This document shows, piece by piece, positions 8,195-16,347 of a stretch of DNA of 59,015 nt. The notes beneath the pieces were generated by a model that was not told the DNA's origin, made no database searches, and worked only from the letters and a program-made list of their open reading frames with translations. Positions within the stretch are counted from its first letter, which is position 1. Every line of letters starts with the position of its first letter. This stretch comes from Bacillota bacterium (GTDB taxonomy: Bacteria; Bacillota; JADQBR01), in assembly GCA_016278515.1 (NCBI GenBank), contig JADQBR010000062.1, positions 1-59,015 of the forward strand, given 5' to 3'. The translations under genes were made by a program, and so were the position numbers.

Positions 8195-10539
8195 ATGACA
8201 CCTATGTTATACCCCAATATGTGCTAGACGATATTGAACAGCACGCTACAGACGTAGAGAGATTTTTAGCCGGGGAGCTTTCAAATGATCTTTTTAAAGC
8301 TAAGCGGGTACCAAGAGGTATTTACGAGCAACGCCAAGACGGGCTGTTTATGGTTAGGATAAGAGTGGCGGGGGGATTTTTGTGGGCATCACAGGCAGAA
8401 AAAATTGCTGAGTTGAGTAACCAATATGCTAATGGCAGGGTTCACGTAACTACTAGACAGGATATCCAATTTCACGCAGTGGATATTAAGGACACCTATC
8501 CGATTATGAAAGGGCTACTGGAGGTGGGGTTGACTCCAGCAGGCGGCGGTGGAAATACTGTACGGAACGTTACTGCTTGCTCCTACAGTGGGATTTGTAA
8601 CGAAGAAATATTTGACACCTATCCATATGCTTTAGCAGTTACAAATTATCTCCTGCCATTTGGCAGTTCTTATAACTTACCGCGAAAGTTTAAAATAGCT
8701 TTTTCGGGATGCGGCAAGGATTGCGCCTTAGCCGGAGTTAATGATTTAGGTTTCCAGGCGGTGATCAAAGATGGCAAGAAAGGGTTTAAGGTTTATGTAG
8801 CTGGAGGATTGGGTACAAGGTCACGTACGGCAGAGTTATTTCGTGAATTTGTGCCAGCGGAAGACACTTTACGCATTGTAGAGGCGGTTAAGAGGATATT
8901 TATTAAGCATGGTGACCGCAGGAATAGGCATCGCGCTCGATTGAGGTTTGTAATTGACCGGTTAGGAGTGACGGAATTCTTTGCTCAACTGGAAAATGAG
9001 CTGCAACAGGTAACGATAGCAGAAATACCTAATGCAGAGCCAGTAGAGGTAAGCACAAAACCTACGATGCCTCCAAAAACCAGTAATGAACAGAAGGAGA
9101 TAATAGGCTATGATAAGTGGTTTAATAATGCTGTTATTAGCCAAAGGCAAGAAGGATATTTTAGTGCACAAGTGCTGCTAAATCGTGGTGATTTAACTGG
9201 TGATGAATTAAACCAATTAGCTGCTCTTTCTAAAAAGTATGCCGGCGCTCAACTGCGGACAGACCGCTTGCAGAATTTTGTTATTCCTTTCATTCCGAAA
9301 GAGTATTTGCAGGGTTTATATGTTGATCTTAAAGACCTTCCTGCAGACCTGACGTGCAGCGAGAGCAGCGAAGCACTATTAGTGTCATGCAAAGGTGCTG
9401 CTACCTGTCGTTTGGGTCTATGCCGTGCACAAGATTTAAATGAGGCAATTGGCAGATTAGCTCATGAAGCAGGTTTGGATCCGTCTATTTTTAAGGGAAT
9501 AGAAATCCATGCTAGTGGATGTCCTAATAATTGCGGTCAGCATTCTATTGCACCCCTAGGTTTTTACGGAGCGGTACGGCGGGAAAATGGCCGCAGCTAT
9601 CCATGCTATTCGGTAGTCGTAGGTGGCAAAGTTGGCGATGATGGCCCACGGTTGTCCGAGGTTATGGGGCAAATTCCTGCTAGGAATGTACCTCAATTTA
9701 CTACAGAGCTGTTAAAAGGGTTCGTTCAAAGCAAAAATAGTGCATTTATAAGTTATTGGAATTCTGGAGGCAAAGAATTAGCCTCTAAGTTAATCGATAA
9801 GTACAATGTTATGCCTAATTACGAACAGTCACCGAAATTTTACAAGGATTGGGGAAGTGTTGAGGACTTTAGCCTTGCCGGTAGAGGGCCTGGTGAGTGT
9901 GGTGCTGGGATTTTTGAACTAATAGCTCAGGAGCTTAAAAAGGCTGAAGAGGCATTTGCTGCTGCAGAAAGAGCTCAGAATAATGATATTGGACGCAACA
10001 AGCAACTTCTAGATGTAGTTATCATCGGGGCAGGGGCCTTATTAGTGACAAAAGGAATTGAACCTGGTAAACCTGATGTTGCACTAAAGGGATTTGAACA
10101 ACACTTTATTGACCAAGAACTAGCTGAAGAAACACATAGAGATTTACTTATCACTGCAAGGCTTGCTATACGCGGCAATCAACAGTTAATGGAAGACCAG
10201 GGAGTAGCGGTACGGGAGTTCTTAGATAAAGTTCAAGAACTATATGATACCATGGATGCATCTTTCAACTTCCCCAGACAATCTGAAGAAGATACTGCAA
10301 ATAAGCAGTCATCAGACAAAGAGGTTGACTTACGCGGAGTGAAGTGCCCAATGAATTTCGTTCATGCAAAAATTGCTTTGGAAGAATTGGAAAAAGGCGG
10401 GATATTAGAAGTGATCTTAGATGAAGGCGAACCAATTGATAATGTCCCGGCCAGTTTTCGCTCTCAGGGTCAGGAAGTAATTTCCATAAAACGGGAAGAT
10501 GAGAATGCATACAGGGTATCTGTACGGAGAGTTAGTTAA
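8191..10539 (+). CDS. sulfite/nitrite reductase fused to a C-terminal TusA domain
   Basis: A 782-residue fusion. Residues 1-550 are a duplicated siroheme reductase (CysI/NirA family), expected to make sulfide from sulfite. Residues about 600-705 are helical and unassigned; residues about 710-782 are a TusA/SirA-type sulfur-transfer domain with Cys719 in LRGVKCPMN. Both reductase halves carry a CX5C plus CX3C cluster set: C130/C136 and C174/C178, then C400/C406 and C444/C448. The gene overlaps the JAMM stop by 4 bp. The context suggests reduced sulfur passes from this enzyme to the ThiS-like carrier. A nitrite substrate cannot be excluded, but the TusA and ThiS partners favour sulfite. Confidence 0.88.
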   Translation: MNDTYVIPQYVLDDIEQHATDVERFLAGELSNDLFKAKRVPRGIYEQRQDGLFMVRIRVAGGFLWASQAEKIAELSNQYANGRVHVTTRQDIQFHAVDIKDTYPIMKGLLEVGLTPAGGGGNTVRNVTACSYSGICNEEIFDTYPYALAVTNYLLPFGSSYNLPRKFKIAFSGCGKDCALAGVNDLGFQAVIKDGKKGFKVYVAGGLGTRSRTAELFREFVPAEDTLRIVEAVKRIFIKHGDRRNRHRARLRFVIDRLGVTEFFAQLENELQQVTIAEIPNAEPVEVSTKPTMPPKTSNEQKEIIGYDKWFNNAVISQRQEGYFSAQVLLNRGDLTGDELNQLAALSKKYAGAQLRTDRLQNFVIPFIPKEYLQGLYVDLKDLPADLTCSESSEALLVSCKGAATCRLGLCRAQDLNEAIGRLAHEAGLDPSIFKGIEIHASGCPNNCGQHSIAPLGFYGAVRRENGRSYPCYSVVVGGKVGDDGPRLSEVMGQIPARNVPQFTTELLKGFVQSKNSAFISYWNSGGKELASKLIDKYNVMPNYEQSPKFYKDWGSVEDFSLAGRGPGECGAGIFELIAQELKKAEEAFAAAERAQNNDIGRNKQLLDVVIIGAGALLVTKGIEPGKPDVALKGFEQHFIDQELAEETHRDLLITARLAIRGNQQLMEDQGVAVREFLDKVQELYDTMDASFNFPRQSEEDTANKQSSDKEVDLRGVKCPMNFVHAKIALEELEKGGILEVILDEGEPIDNVPASFRSQGQEVISIKREDENAYRVSVRRVS

Positions 10540-10585
10540 AAATTACAGTTTTTAGAGTCAGAAATTAAGAGGTTTGTACACATTT

Positions 10586-10616
10586 CACTATGCCTTCACG
10601 GCGTAGTGTTTTTTTA
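10586..10616 (+). terminator. terminator of the sulfur-carrier operon
   Basis: CACTATGCC (10586-10594) pairs with GGCGTAGTG (10600-10608) with one wobble pair, followed by seven T residues. Confidence 0.85.
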
Positions 10617-10659
10617 TAGTTTTTTAAGTTATTGTACAAGTCCGGTCTGAATAATAGTT

Positions 10660-10678
10660 ATACTACGGCAAGTAGTAT
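10660..10678 (+). promoter_or_regulatory. inverted repeat ahead of the CcdA gene
   Basis: ATACTAC (10660-10666) and GTAGTAT (10672-10678) form a perfect 7-5-7 inverted repeat directly before the ribosome site of the CcdA gene. It could be a repressor operator or a small 5'-end hairpin. The regulator is unknown. Confidence 0.5.
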
Positions 10679-10696
10679 TATGCGAGGAGGAGAGAT

Positions 10697-11380
10697 ATGA
10701 CTGATTTAGTGCAGCAAGGTCCCTTTTGGTTATTTTTAGGCGGCATTATTATGGCTTTTAACCCATGTATGCTGGCTGTATCCCCTTTGGTAGCGGGTTA
10801 CGTAGGGGGGAGTAAATACAGGAGTTATTTAGTTCAATCGCTGCTGTTTCTTTTTGGATTTTCAGTTTCACTGGCGTTAATTGGATTAGGTTTTGGAATG
10901 CTTGGCGGGTTTCTCACAACTGTGCAGACCAGTTGGGATTTCATATTGGCGCTAATATATTTTGGCTTGGGTATATACATGGTAGGAGGATGGTCGGCAG
11001 CATTAGGGATAATAAATAAGAGGGCCTATGGTTTTTATCAATTTCGCCATAAAAAGAAACCAAATCTCCACCGGTCTAGACCTGGCTTTGGTGCATTAGG
11101 CCTTGGCACTGCGTTAGCATTAGTTCCATCCCCGTGTATTACTCCGGTAGTATTAGCCGTATCTGCTTACATTACTCCTACCGGTGGAGCATTGAAGGGA
11201 GCTTTTTATCTTTTTACATTTGGTCTTGGCCATGCATTACCTGTAATCATTGCCGGCAGCAGCGCAGGAGTATTGATTAATAAAGTTCGCAGGTCTCGCT
11301 GGGTAAGGCTAATTAATCCGGCAATTGGTTTAGTGTTGATTGCTATGTCTTTATACTTCATGATTATAGGAGCGGTATAA
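10697..11380 (+). CDS. ccdA: CcdA/DsbD-type membrane thiol transporter
   Basis: A 227-residue protein with six membrane helices in two related halves, as in CcdA. The paired cysteines that carry reducing power across the membrane are Cys24 in FNPC and Cys147 in PSPC. CcdA proteins reduce apocytochrome c or other extracytoplasmic thiol proteins. The next gene encodes a c-type cytochrome, which supports a maturation role, although it has its own promoter. It ends without a clear terminator. Confidence 0.88.
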   Translation: MTDLVQQGPFWLFLGGIIMAFNPCMLAVSPLVAGYVGGSKYRSYLVQSLLFLFGFSVSLALIGLGFGMLGGFLTTVQTSWDFILALIYFGLGIYMVGGWSAALGIINKRAYGFYQFRHKKKPNLHRSRPGFGALGLGTALALVPSPCITPVVLAVSAYITPTGGALKGAFYLFTFGLGHALPVIIAGSSAGVLINKVRRSRWVRLINPAIGLVLIAMSLYFMIIGAV

Positions 11381-11490
11381 GCAAATGGTGTCAATTTAGC
11401 CCAGTTATACTTTCTAAGAATTGAGTAGTAAGGTTTTTATCCGTAACAAATTACCCTTTGTCGGTAAATATCTCATATAGTGTTTTATAC

Positions 11491-11520
11491 TTGCTGCTTG
11501 TAGGGTTCCGTAAGTATAAA
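11491..11520 (+). promoter_or_regulatory. candidate promoter of the cytochrome gene
   Basis: TTGCTG (11491-11496) and TATAAA (11515-11520) are separated by 18 bp. The predicted start point, near 11527, falls inside the palindrome at 11524-11544. Confidence 0.5.
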
Positions 11521-11523
11521 AAT

Positions 11524-11544
11524 ATTAGTTTGAACCAAACTAAT
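11524..11544 (+). promoter_or_regulatory. perfect 9-3-9 palindrome, likely operator
   Basis: ATTAGTTTG (11524-11532) and CAAACTAAT (11536-11544) are exact reverse complements around AAC. The spacing and A/T-rich arms resemble binding sites of MarR/DUF24-type dimeric repressors. Its overlap with the presumed transcription start suits repression of the cytochrome gene. No such regulator gene is adjacent. Confidence 0.65.
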
Positions 11545-11572
11545 TCTATAACATCGAGAGGAGGTTAGCGGA

Positions 11573-12274
11573 TTGACCAGGAAAAGTTGGTTGTTTCTAC
11601 TTGGTGGCTTAGTTATAGGCTTAGTTGCAGCTATTTTAGTAGTCCCAGCCTTACTTCCCCAATATATGGAAAAACCTTTTGACCCTTTTAATAATTGGGG
11701 AGGCATGGGCAGCGGAATGATGCCCTACGGAAACAACGGCCAAGTACCTCCTAACGGAGCAAACAATGGAGTTGCTCCTGGAGGAAATTATAATCAGAAC
11801 CCCTGGGGCGGGATGATGGGGCCCGGAATGGGACCTAATATGATGGGTCCGCAAGTAGGTAACGCCAATTTCCCCGCCAGTTTCACTACTAATGGCCAGC
11901 GGATATACTTCGCAGCTTCTAGCGAGTCAGGTAAACCAATTTCTGCAAAAATGATGGGTATGGAAATGGTAAATATGCAAATGAGTTGTGCTTATTGTCA
12001 TGGTGCCCAGGGGCAAGGCCAGACTATCACAATGCAAATGGGCACATGGCAGACACCTAAAATATCATACGAATACTTAATCAGTGATGATCATGGTCAG
12101 AATAACGAGTCTTCGAACGGTCATGGACATTATACAGAAGAAAAAATTAAACGTGCCATAACCGAAGGCATTAACCCCGATGGAAAAGCGTTACAGTGGC
12201 CCATGCCAAGATGGAATATTAGCGAAGAGGATTTAAATGATCTTCTAAAGTACTTAAAGGAATTGCCAGGATAA
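11573..12274 (+). CDS. membrane-anchored monoheme c-type cytochrome
   Basis: A 233-residue protein with an uncleaved-looking N-terminal helix (residues about 5-28), a linker of about 80 residues very rich in Gly, Asn, Pro and Met, and a cytochrome c domain. The heme site is CAYCH at residues 139-143, and methionines such as those in the WPMPRW segment near the C-terminus could be the second axial ligand. It would transfer electrons on the outer face of the membrane. The start TTG 11573 follows GAGGAGGT at good spacing. The partner enzyme is not evident nearby. Confidence 0.88.
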   Translation: MTRKSWLFLLGGLVIGLVAAILVVPALLPQYMEKPFDPFNNWGGMGSGMMPYGNNGQVPPNGANNGVAPGGNYNQNPWGGMMGPGMGPNMMGPQVGNANFPASFTTNGQRIYFAASSESGKPISAKMMGMEMVNMQMSCAYCHGAQGQGQTITMQMGTWQTPKISYEYLISDDHGQNNESSNGHGHYTEEKIKRAITEGINPDGKALQWPMPRWNISEEDLNDLLKYLKELPG

Positions 12275-12287
12275 CATGGATTAAAAG

Positions 12288-12314
12288 GATCGGGCTTTCT
12301 GTCCGATCTTTTTT
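12288..12314 (+). terminator. terminator after the cytochrome gene
   Basis: GATCGGGC (12288-12295) pairs with GTCCGATC (12301-12308) with one wobble pair, followed by a run of six T. Confidence 0.8.
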
Positions 12315-12428
12315 GTGCGGTTATCCGCCCCCCATTTACTGGTTGTGATAAAATAGATTTTATTGCAGGAAAAAGGATTATTTTCTGGAATAGTATTATG
12401 ACATCATACAAGTGAAAGGGGTAATAAA

Positions 12429-13439
12429 ATGAAGTATCGAATACTGGGAAAAACTGGATTCGAAGTATCGGCAGTAGGTTTTGGCGCACTGCCCATTCAA
12501 AGGATTGACGAAGACGTAGCAGTAAAGGTAATACATAGGGCGCTGGATTTAGGAATGAATTTCATTGATACCGGTAACAGGTACACTGACAGTGAGTATA
12601 AGGTTGGTTTGGGCATAAAAGGACGTAGAGACGAAGTTTTTATCGCAACTAAGTCCCCGGCTCGAGATAGAGAGGGAATGGCAGAACACATTAAATTAAG
12701 TTTAGAACGGATGGGAATAGATTATATTGACCTGTATCAACTGCATAATGTAAAGGACATGGAAAACTTTGAAAAGGTGCTGGCGCCTGGCGGTGCTTTA
12801 GAAGCTCTAAAAGAGGCAAAGAAAGAGGGACTGATAAAACATATTGGAATGTCGAGCCACCGAAAAGAAACCTTACTAGCTGCCATGAAGGAAGGGTTTG
12901 TAGATACTGTTCAGCTTGCTTTTAACGCTGTGGAAACGGATGGCGCAGAAGAACTATTAAAGTTGGCCCAAGAAACTAACACAGGTGTTATTGTCATGAA
13001 GCCGTTAGCAGGCGGAGCCTTATCCAGTGCATCGGCAGCAGTTAAGTTTCTCTTAAATTATCCTGTAAGTACGGTTATTCCTGGGGTAGATTCAATTGAA
13101 CAAGTAGAGGAAAATGCAGGCATAGGTTCTAGGGAACCGGTGATGACTGAAGAGGAGAAAAGTATTCTTGCTGCAGATGTAGAACGCTTAGGAAAGGAAT
13201 TTTGTCGACGCTGTGAATACTGTTTGCCCTGTGCCGTGGATATTAATATTCCACAGATATTTATTTGGGAGAGTTATGTTGACCGTTACGGCCTTCCCGA
13301 TTTCGCCAAGATGCGCTACAAAAGTTCTGTAGAGGTAGAGGCTTGTATAGATTGTGGCCAATGTGAAGAAAGGTGCCCTTATGGCCTCCCCATTAGAGAT
13401 ATGTTGGCCAGAGCAGGGGGGAAACTTTCTAGTAAGTAA
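12429..13439 (+). CDS. aldo/keto reductase with C-terminal ferredoxin domain (1)
   Basis: A 336-residue NADP-type aldo/keto reductase barrel followed by a cysteine-rich domain. Catalytic tetrad candidates are seen in FIDTGNRY (Asp, Tyr), IATKSP (Lys) and YQLHN (His). The C-terminal 90 residues contain CRRCEYCLPC and CIDCGQCEERC, enough for [4Fe-4S] clusters. Such AKR-ferredoxin fusions are frequent in anaerobes, but their substrates are mostly unknown. It is transcribed alone, between two terminators. A second gene of the same type is at 34236. Confidence 0.9.
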   Translation: MKYRILGKTGFEVSAVGFGALPIQRIDEDVAVKVIHRALDLGMNFIDTGNRYTDSEYKVGLGIKGRRDEVFIATKSPARDREGMAEHIKLSLERMGIDYIDLYQLHNVKDMENFEKVLAPGGALEALKEAKKEGLIKHIGMSSHRKETLLAAMKEGFVDTVQLAFNAVETDGAEELLKLAQETNTGVIVMKPLAGGALSSASAAVKFLLNYPVSTVIPGVDSIEQVEENAGIGSREPVMTEEEKSILAADVERLGKEFCRRCEYCLPCAVDINIPQIFIWESYVDRYGLPDFAKMRYKSSVEVEACIDCGQCEERCPYGLPIRDMLARAGGKLSSK

Positions 13440-13510
13440 GAAAGCAAGTTTTGATGGAGCTATGTAAAGCAGTTAGTAACTGGAAGTCGACCACTATATA
13501 ACTAGAGATG

Positions 13511-13565
13511 AAAGCCTGTGTTAGGAGAAGAAAGTGTTCTCTTCAACCCAGGCACTTTGTTTTTA
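13511..13565 (+). terminator. long imperfect terminator hairpin
   Basis: GCCTG...GTT...GAGAA pairs with TTCTC...AAC...CAGGC between 13514 and 13553, followed by a T-rich stretch. It closes the aldo/keto reductase unit. Confidence 0.65.
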
Positions 13566-13648
13566 AGAGTGTTTTCCGATATTTGTCTAAAGAAGTTCCT
13601 TACGAACGAAATAATAACTCTCTAATATAATATTAGGGGGGCTTAATT

Positions 13649-14527
13649 ATGATATACACGGTGAAACAGGGCGATTCCTTGTGGAAAATTGCCAGGCGTT
13701 TTGGAGTTACGGTTGAGGCCTTATTAGAGGCAAATGTCATATGTAATCCGAATTTAATTTTCGTAGGTCAGGTTCTCATTATACCTACTGTGGGTATAGA
13801 TCTTCCAAAGGCGGGAGGCGGACCTTACTATGTCGTGCTGCCGGGAGATACATTATTCTGTCTAGCAAGGCAGTTCAATACTTCTGTAAGTGTCCTGGCT
13901 GAAATTAATCAAATAGACAATCCAAACTTAATCTATGCGGGTTCGGAATTGCTAATCGGGCCTGATGTTCCTAATCCTGTTCAGTTAAAGAAAACTTGGG
14001 AACAAGCTGCTGAAACATGTGATCAGCTTAACTCTCTTCAGATTCATGGTATCTATTATATCGGTTCCTTTCAATGGGCGGCCTTGAGCCATAGGGCAAT
14101 CCCATATTTACTGGATTTGCTGAATAGTCCTTGTGATATTACACGCGCTTATACCGTTCTCAGTCTGGGAAGAATTGCACTTGATGATGTGGTTAAAGAG
14201 GCGTTGATGAAAACCCTTAACGATTCTGCCGCTGCTGATCTGGCAAAATTGGCGTTAATCCGTATCGAACTGGCAGAACAAGGCAAAGAAAGGATTCACT
14301 TGGTTACGAGGGACACGAAACTTTCTACAGAACCTTTTCTGGATGCACCAACAGTTCCTCTGGCTTATGGTACGCAGGTAATAGTTAAAAGGTGGAATAT
14401 TCCCAGCCCAACAGGAGAAGACTTTCCGCCAGGGGGGTTGGCAATATGGGATCAGATCGAAATAGTCGATACAGGTCAGACGGGTTATTTGCTCCGCATA
14501 GGGTATCAAGAAACAGTCTTAATGTGA
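13649..14527 (+). CDS. protein with two LysM domains and HEAT-like middle
   Basis: A 292-residue protein starting directly with a LysM domain (residues about 1-46) and a second one at about 60-105. Both domains end in LIxPxxx-type motifs and would bind peptidoglycan or chitin-like glycans. Residues about 120-225 resemble alpha-helical HEAT-like repeats and the last 60 residues look like a beta-rich SH3-type domain. No signal peptide is visible, so it may act in the mother cell or spore coat, where many LysM proteins without signals are found. That role is inference. Confidence 0.75.
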   Translation: MIYTVKQGDSLWKIARRFGVTVEALLEANVICNPNLIFVGQVLIIPTVGIDLPKAGGGPYYVVLPGDTLFCLARQFNTSVSVLAEINQIDNPNLIYAGSELLIGPDVPNPVQLKKTWEQAAETCDQLNSLQIHGIYYIGSFQWAALSHRAIPYLLDLLNSPCDITRAYTVLSLGRIALDDVVKEALMKTLNDSAAADLAKLALIRIELAEQGKERIHLVTRDTKLSTEPFLDAPTVPLAYGTQVIVKRWNIPSPTGEDFPPGGLAIWDQIEIVDTGQTGYLLRIGYQETVLM

Positions 14528-14559
14528 CAAACAAAAAGTCAGTATCTAATATTTATGTA

Positions 14560-15068
14560 TTAGTCCCCTGTGTAAAGTAGCGGTATTTTATCACCGTCAT
14601 AAATATCATCATCTTCAGGAAATAAGGCGTCATCACCGAGCTTTGGAATAATTAGTCCATTTAAAGCACCCAGTGTTAAATGATCTACAAAGCTTAGCAG
14701 AGGTGATAAAGGTTTCTTGGTTTTAACCTGCAGACTAAGTCTGGCGGACAAACCAAAGAATAAAAGCCAAAAATTGAAGAAACACCAATGCCTTTTACAA
14801 TTGATTTATCACGGCCTGTAGCCGACAATACGTAAGTTGTTATTGTTCCCGTCATGGAAATCATAATATGGTTGACCAGAGATGCAATAAATCTACCCTC
14901 AGGGGTATTTATTTTTTTCTTCGGTAAGAATAAGTTTGTTGCCATTTGTCCATATTTTACATCTGTCAGATTGAATTTATATTCCGCGGCATTCATCAAC
15001 CTGCCGGGAATTCCTGCTAATACTCCAGATATGATACCTAATATTATTCGGTCCTTAATTTTAATCAT
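14560..15068 (-). pseudogene. small membrane protein, frameshifted
   Basis: The reading frame from ATG 15066-15068 (ribosome site GGGGG upstream) encodes a hydrophobic protein that leaves its frame near 14755. The continuing frame, with FGLSARL followed by KPLSPLLSFVDHLTLGALNGLIIPKLGDD, looks like the natural C-terminus and ends at 14560-14562. One missing base would restore a protein of about 169 residues with several membrane helices. The family is recognised only as a Firmicute integral membrane protein of unknown function. The cause is either a real mutation or a base-call error. Confidence 0.7.
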
Positions 15069-15480
15069 TACTAGTACCCCCTTATATTTTTATCCTTCCC
15101 AGAGGGGTCTATTTAAATCTTATCTTTTATGGTAAAAAATGTTTGTTTGACATTAAGAGATACGTTCCCCACTGAATGCTTTGAAAACGAAAAGATTGCC
15201 TACATATGTCGAAAATTGCCATTGACGAATTCGAATGTAAGCGATTATCATAATTATAATGGTGGATGATTGACAGCAGAGGAATTTCCGGAAAATGTTA
15301 TTTGAAAATTTTGAATTTAGCAAAAAATCAGGAAACATGACAAAAAAATGTGAAGGGCATCTGGGTGGTTTGTTAGAATTCAATAAACATAGTTTTCAAA
15401 ATATTAAGAATTAAGGACATCGATCACCGTGATTTTAATGCATCTACCAAAATTTTAAAATGAAATAGGAGGGACAAAAA
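15069..15480. other. 412-bp intergenic region before the Liv transporter
   Basis: No convincing gene is seen; an open frame at 15153-15383 on the minus strand has no ribosome site and low-complexity content. The region holds the divergent control elements of the membrane protein and the transporter. Candidates are TTGACG (15222) with TATCAT (15246) at 18-bp spacing and a small palindrome ATCACCGTGAT at 15423-15433. Confidence 0.5.
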
Positions 15481-16347
15481 TTGTTGTTTCAACTTATTTT
15501 GAGTGGTCTGGCAACAGGATCATTATACGCTTTAACTGCTCTAGGAATAGTTCTTATTTTTAACAATACTCGCACTATAAATATTGCCCAAGGGGATTTT
15601 GGGATGTTTGGTGCATTTATCGCCCTTATGGCACTAAGCAGCGGTCTGGGTTTTGGCGGTGCATTAGTACTGTCCATCGTAGCCGTAATCCTTATAGCGG
15701 TTCTGATGCACTTGTTGGTTATGAGATGGATTGAAGATGCTGACTGGTTAATCTTGCTAACTGCAACACTGGGTGTTTATTATGTACTTCATGGCGTAAG
15801 TGGCTGGTTATGGGGTCGGGATACGAAATCTTTTCCAGATCCCTTTCCCAAAGAACCCATAGAATTTTTGGGTGCAATGATAAGTAAGGGCCATATCTTT
15901 GTAATGATAATAGCATTTGTGATTGGCGGGTTGTTATTTGCCTTCCTGAAATATTCTAAGTGGGGAACGGCCATGCGGGCGCTGAAGGAAGATAAATACT
16001 GCGCCAGTCTCATGGGAATTCCGATTAAAACAATTATTATCCTTACTTGGGCCGTTGGTGGTATCATGGCTGCGTTGTCTGGATTTTTACTGGCACCAAT
16101 AATATGGGTCAGTCCGGGCATGATGGATACGGTCCTTGTCAAAGGATATGCAGCAGCTATTTTCGGTGGGTTATACAGTATGCCTGGGGCGGTTCTAGGA
16201 GCCTTGTTTATCGGGGTGGCGGAGAATATTGCCGGGGGCTACCTTGGAGCAGAGTATAAAGTGTCTTTGGCATTTGTCATGATCATTATTATGTTGGCCA
16301 TTAAACCGACTGGACTATTTGGTGGCGGGAAAAGGAGAGAAGTTTAA
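15481..16347 (+). CDS. livH: branched-chain amino acid type ABC permease LivH
   Basis: A 288-residue inner-membrane permease of the LivH family with eight or so membrane helices. The sequence NNTRTINIAQGDFGMFGA near residue 30 is the family hallmark. The start TTG 15481 is preceded by GGAGGG at 7-bp spacing. It is the first gene of a livHMGFK-type operon and overlaps livM by one base. Liv-type systems import branched amino acids but also amides, urea and aromatic acids, so the substrate is open. Confidence 0.9.
   Translation: MLFQLILSGLATGSLYALTALGIVLIFNNTRTINIAQGDFGMFGAFIALMALSSGLGFGGALVLSIVAVILIAVLMHLLVMRWIEDADWLILLTATLGVYYVLHGVSGWLWGRDTKSFPDPFPKEPIEFLGAMISKGHIFVMIIAFVIGGLLFAFLKYSKWGTAMRALKEDKYCASLMGIPIKTIIILTWAVGGIMAALSGFLLAPIIWVSPGMMDTVLVKGYAAAIFGGLYSMPGAVLGALFIGVAENIAGGYLGAEYKVSLAFVMIIIMLAIKPTGLFGGGKRREV

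Noticed and set aside
12130-12489. Long minus-strand open frame across the cytochrome and aldo/keto reductase genes
   Set aside because: It is antisense to two well-supported genes and a terminator and has no ribosome site.
15153-15383. Minus-strand open frame of 76 codons
   Set aside because: No ribosome site, unusual composition and no recognisable protein features; it lies in a control region.
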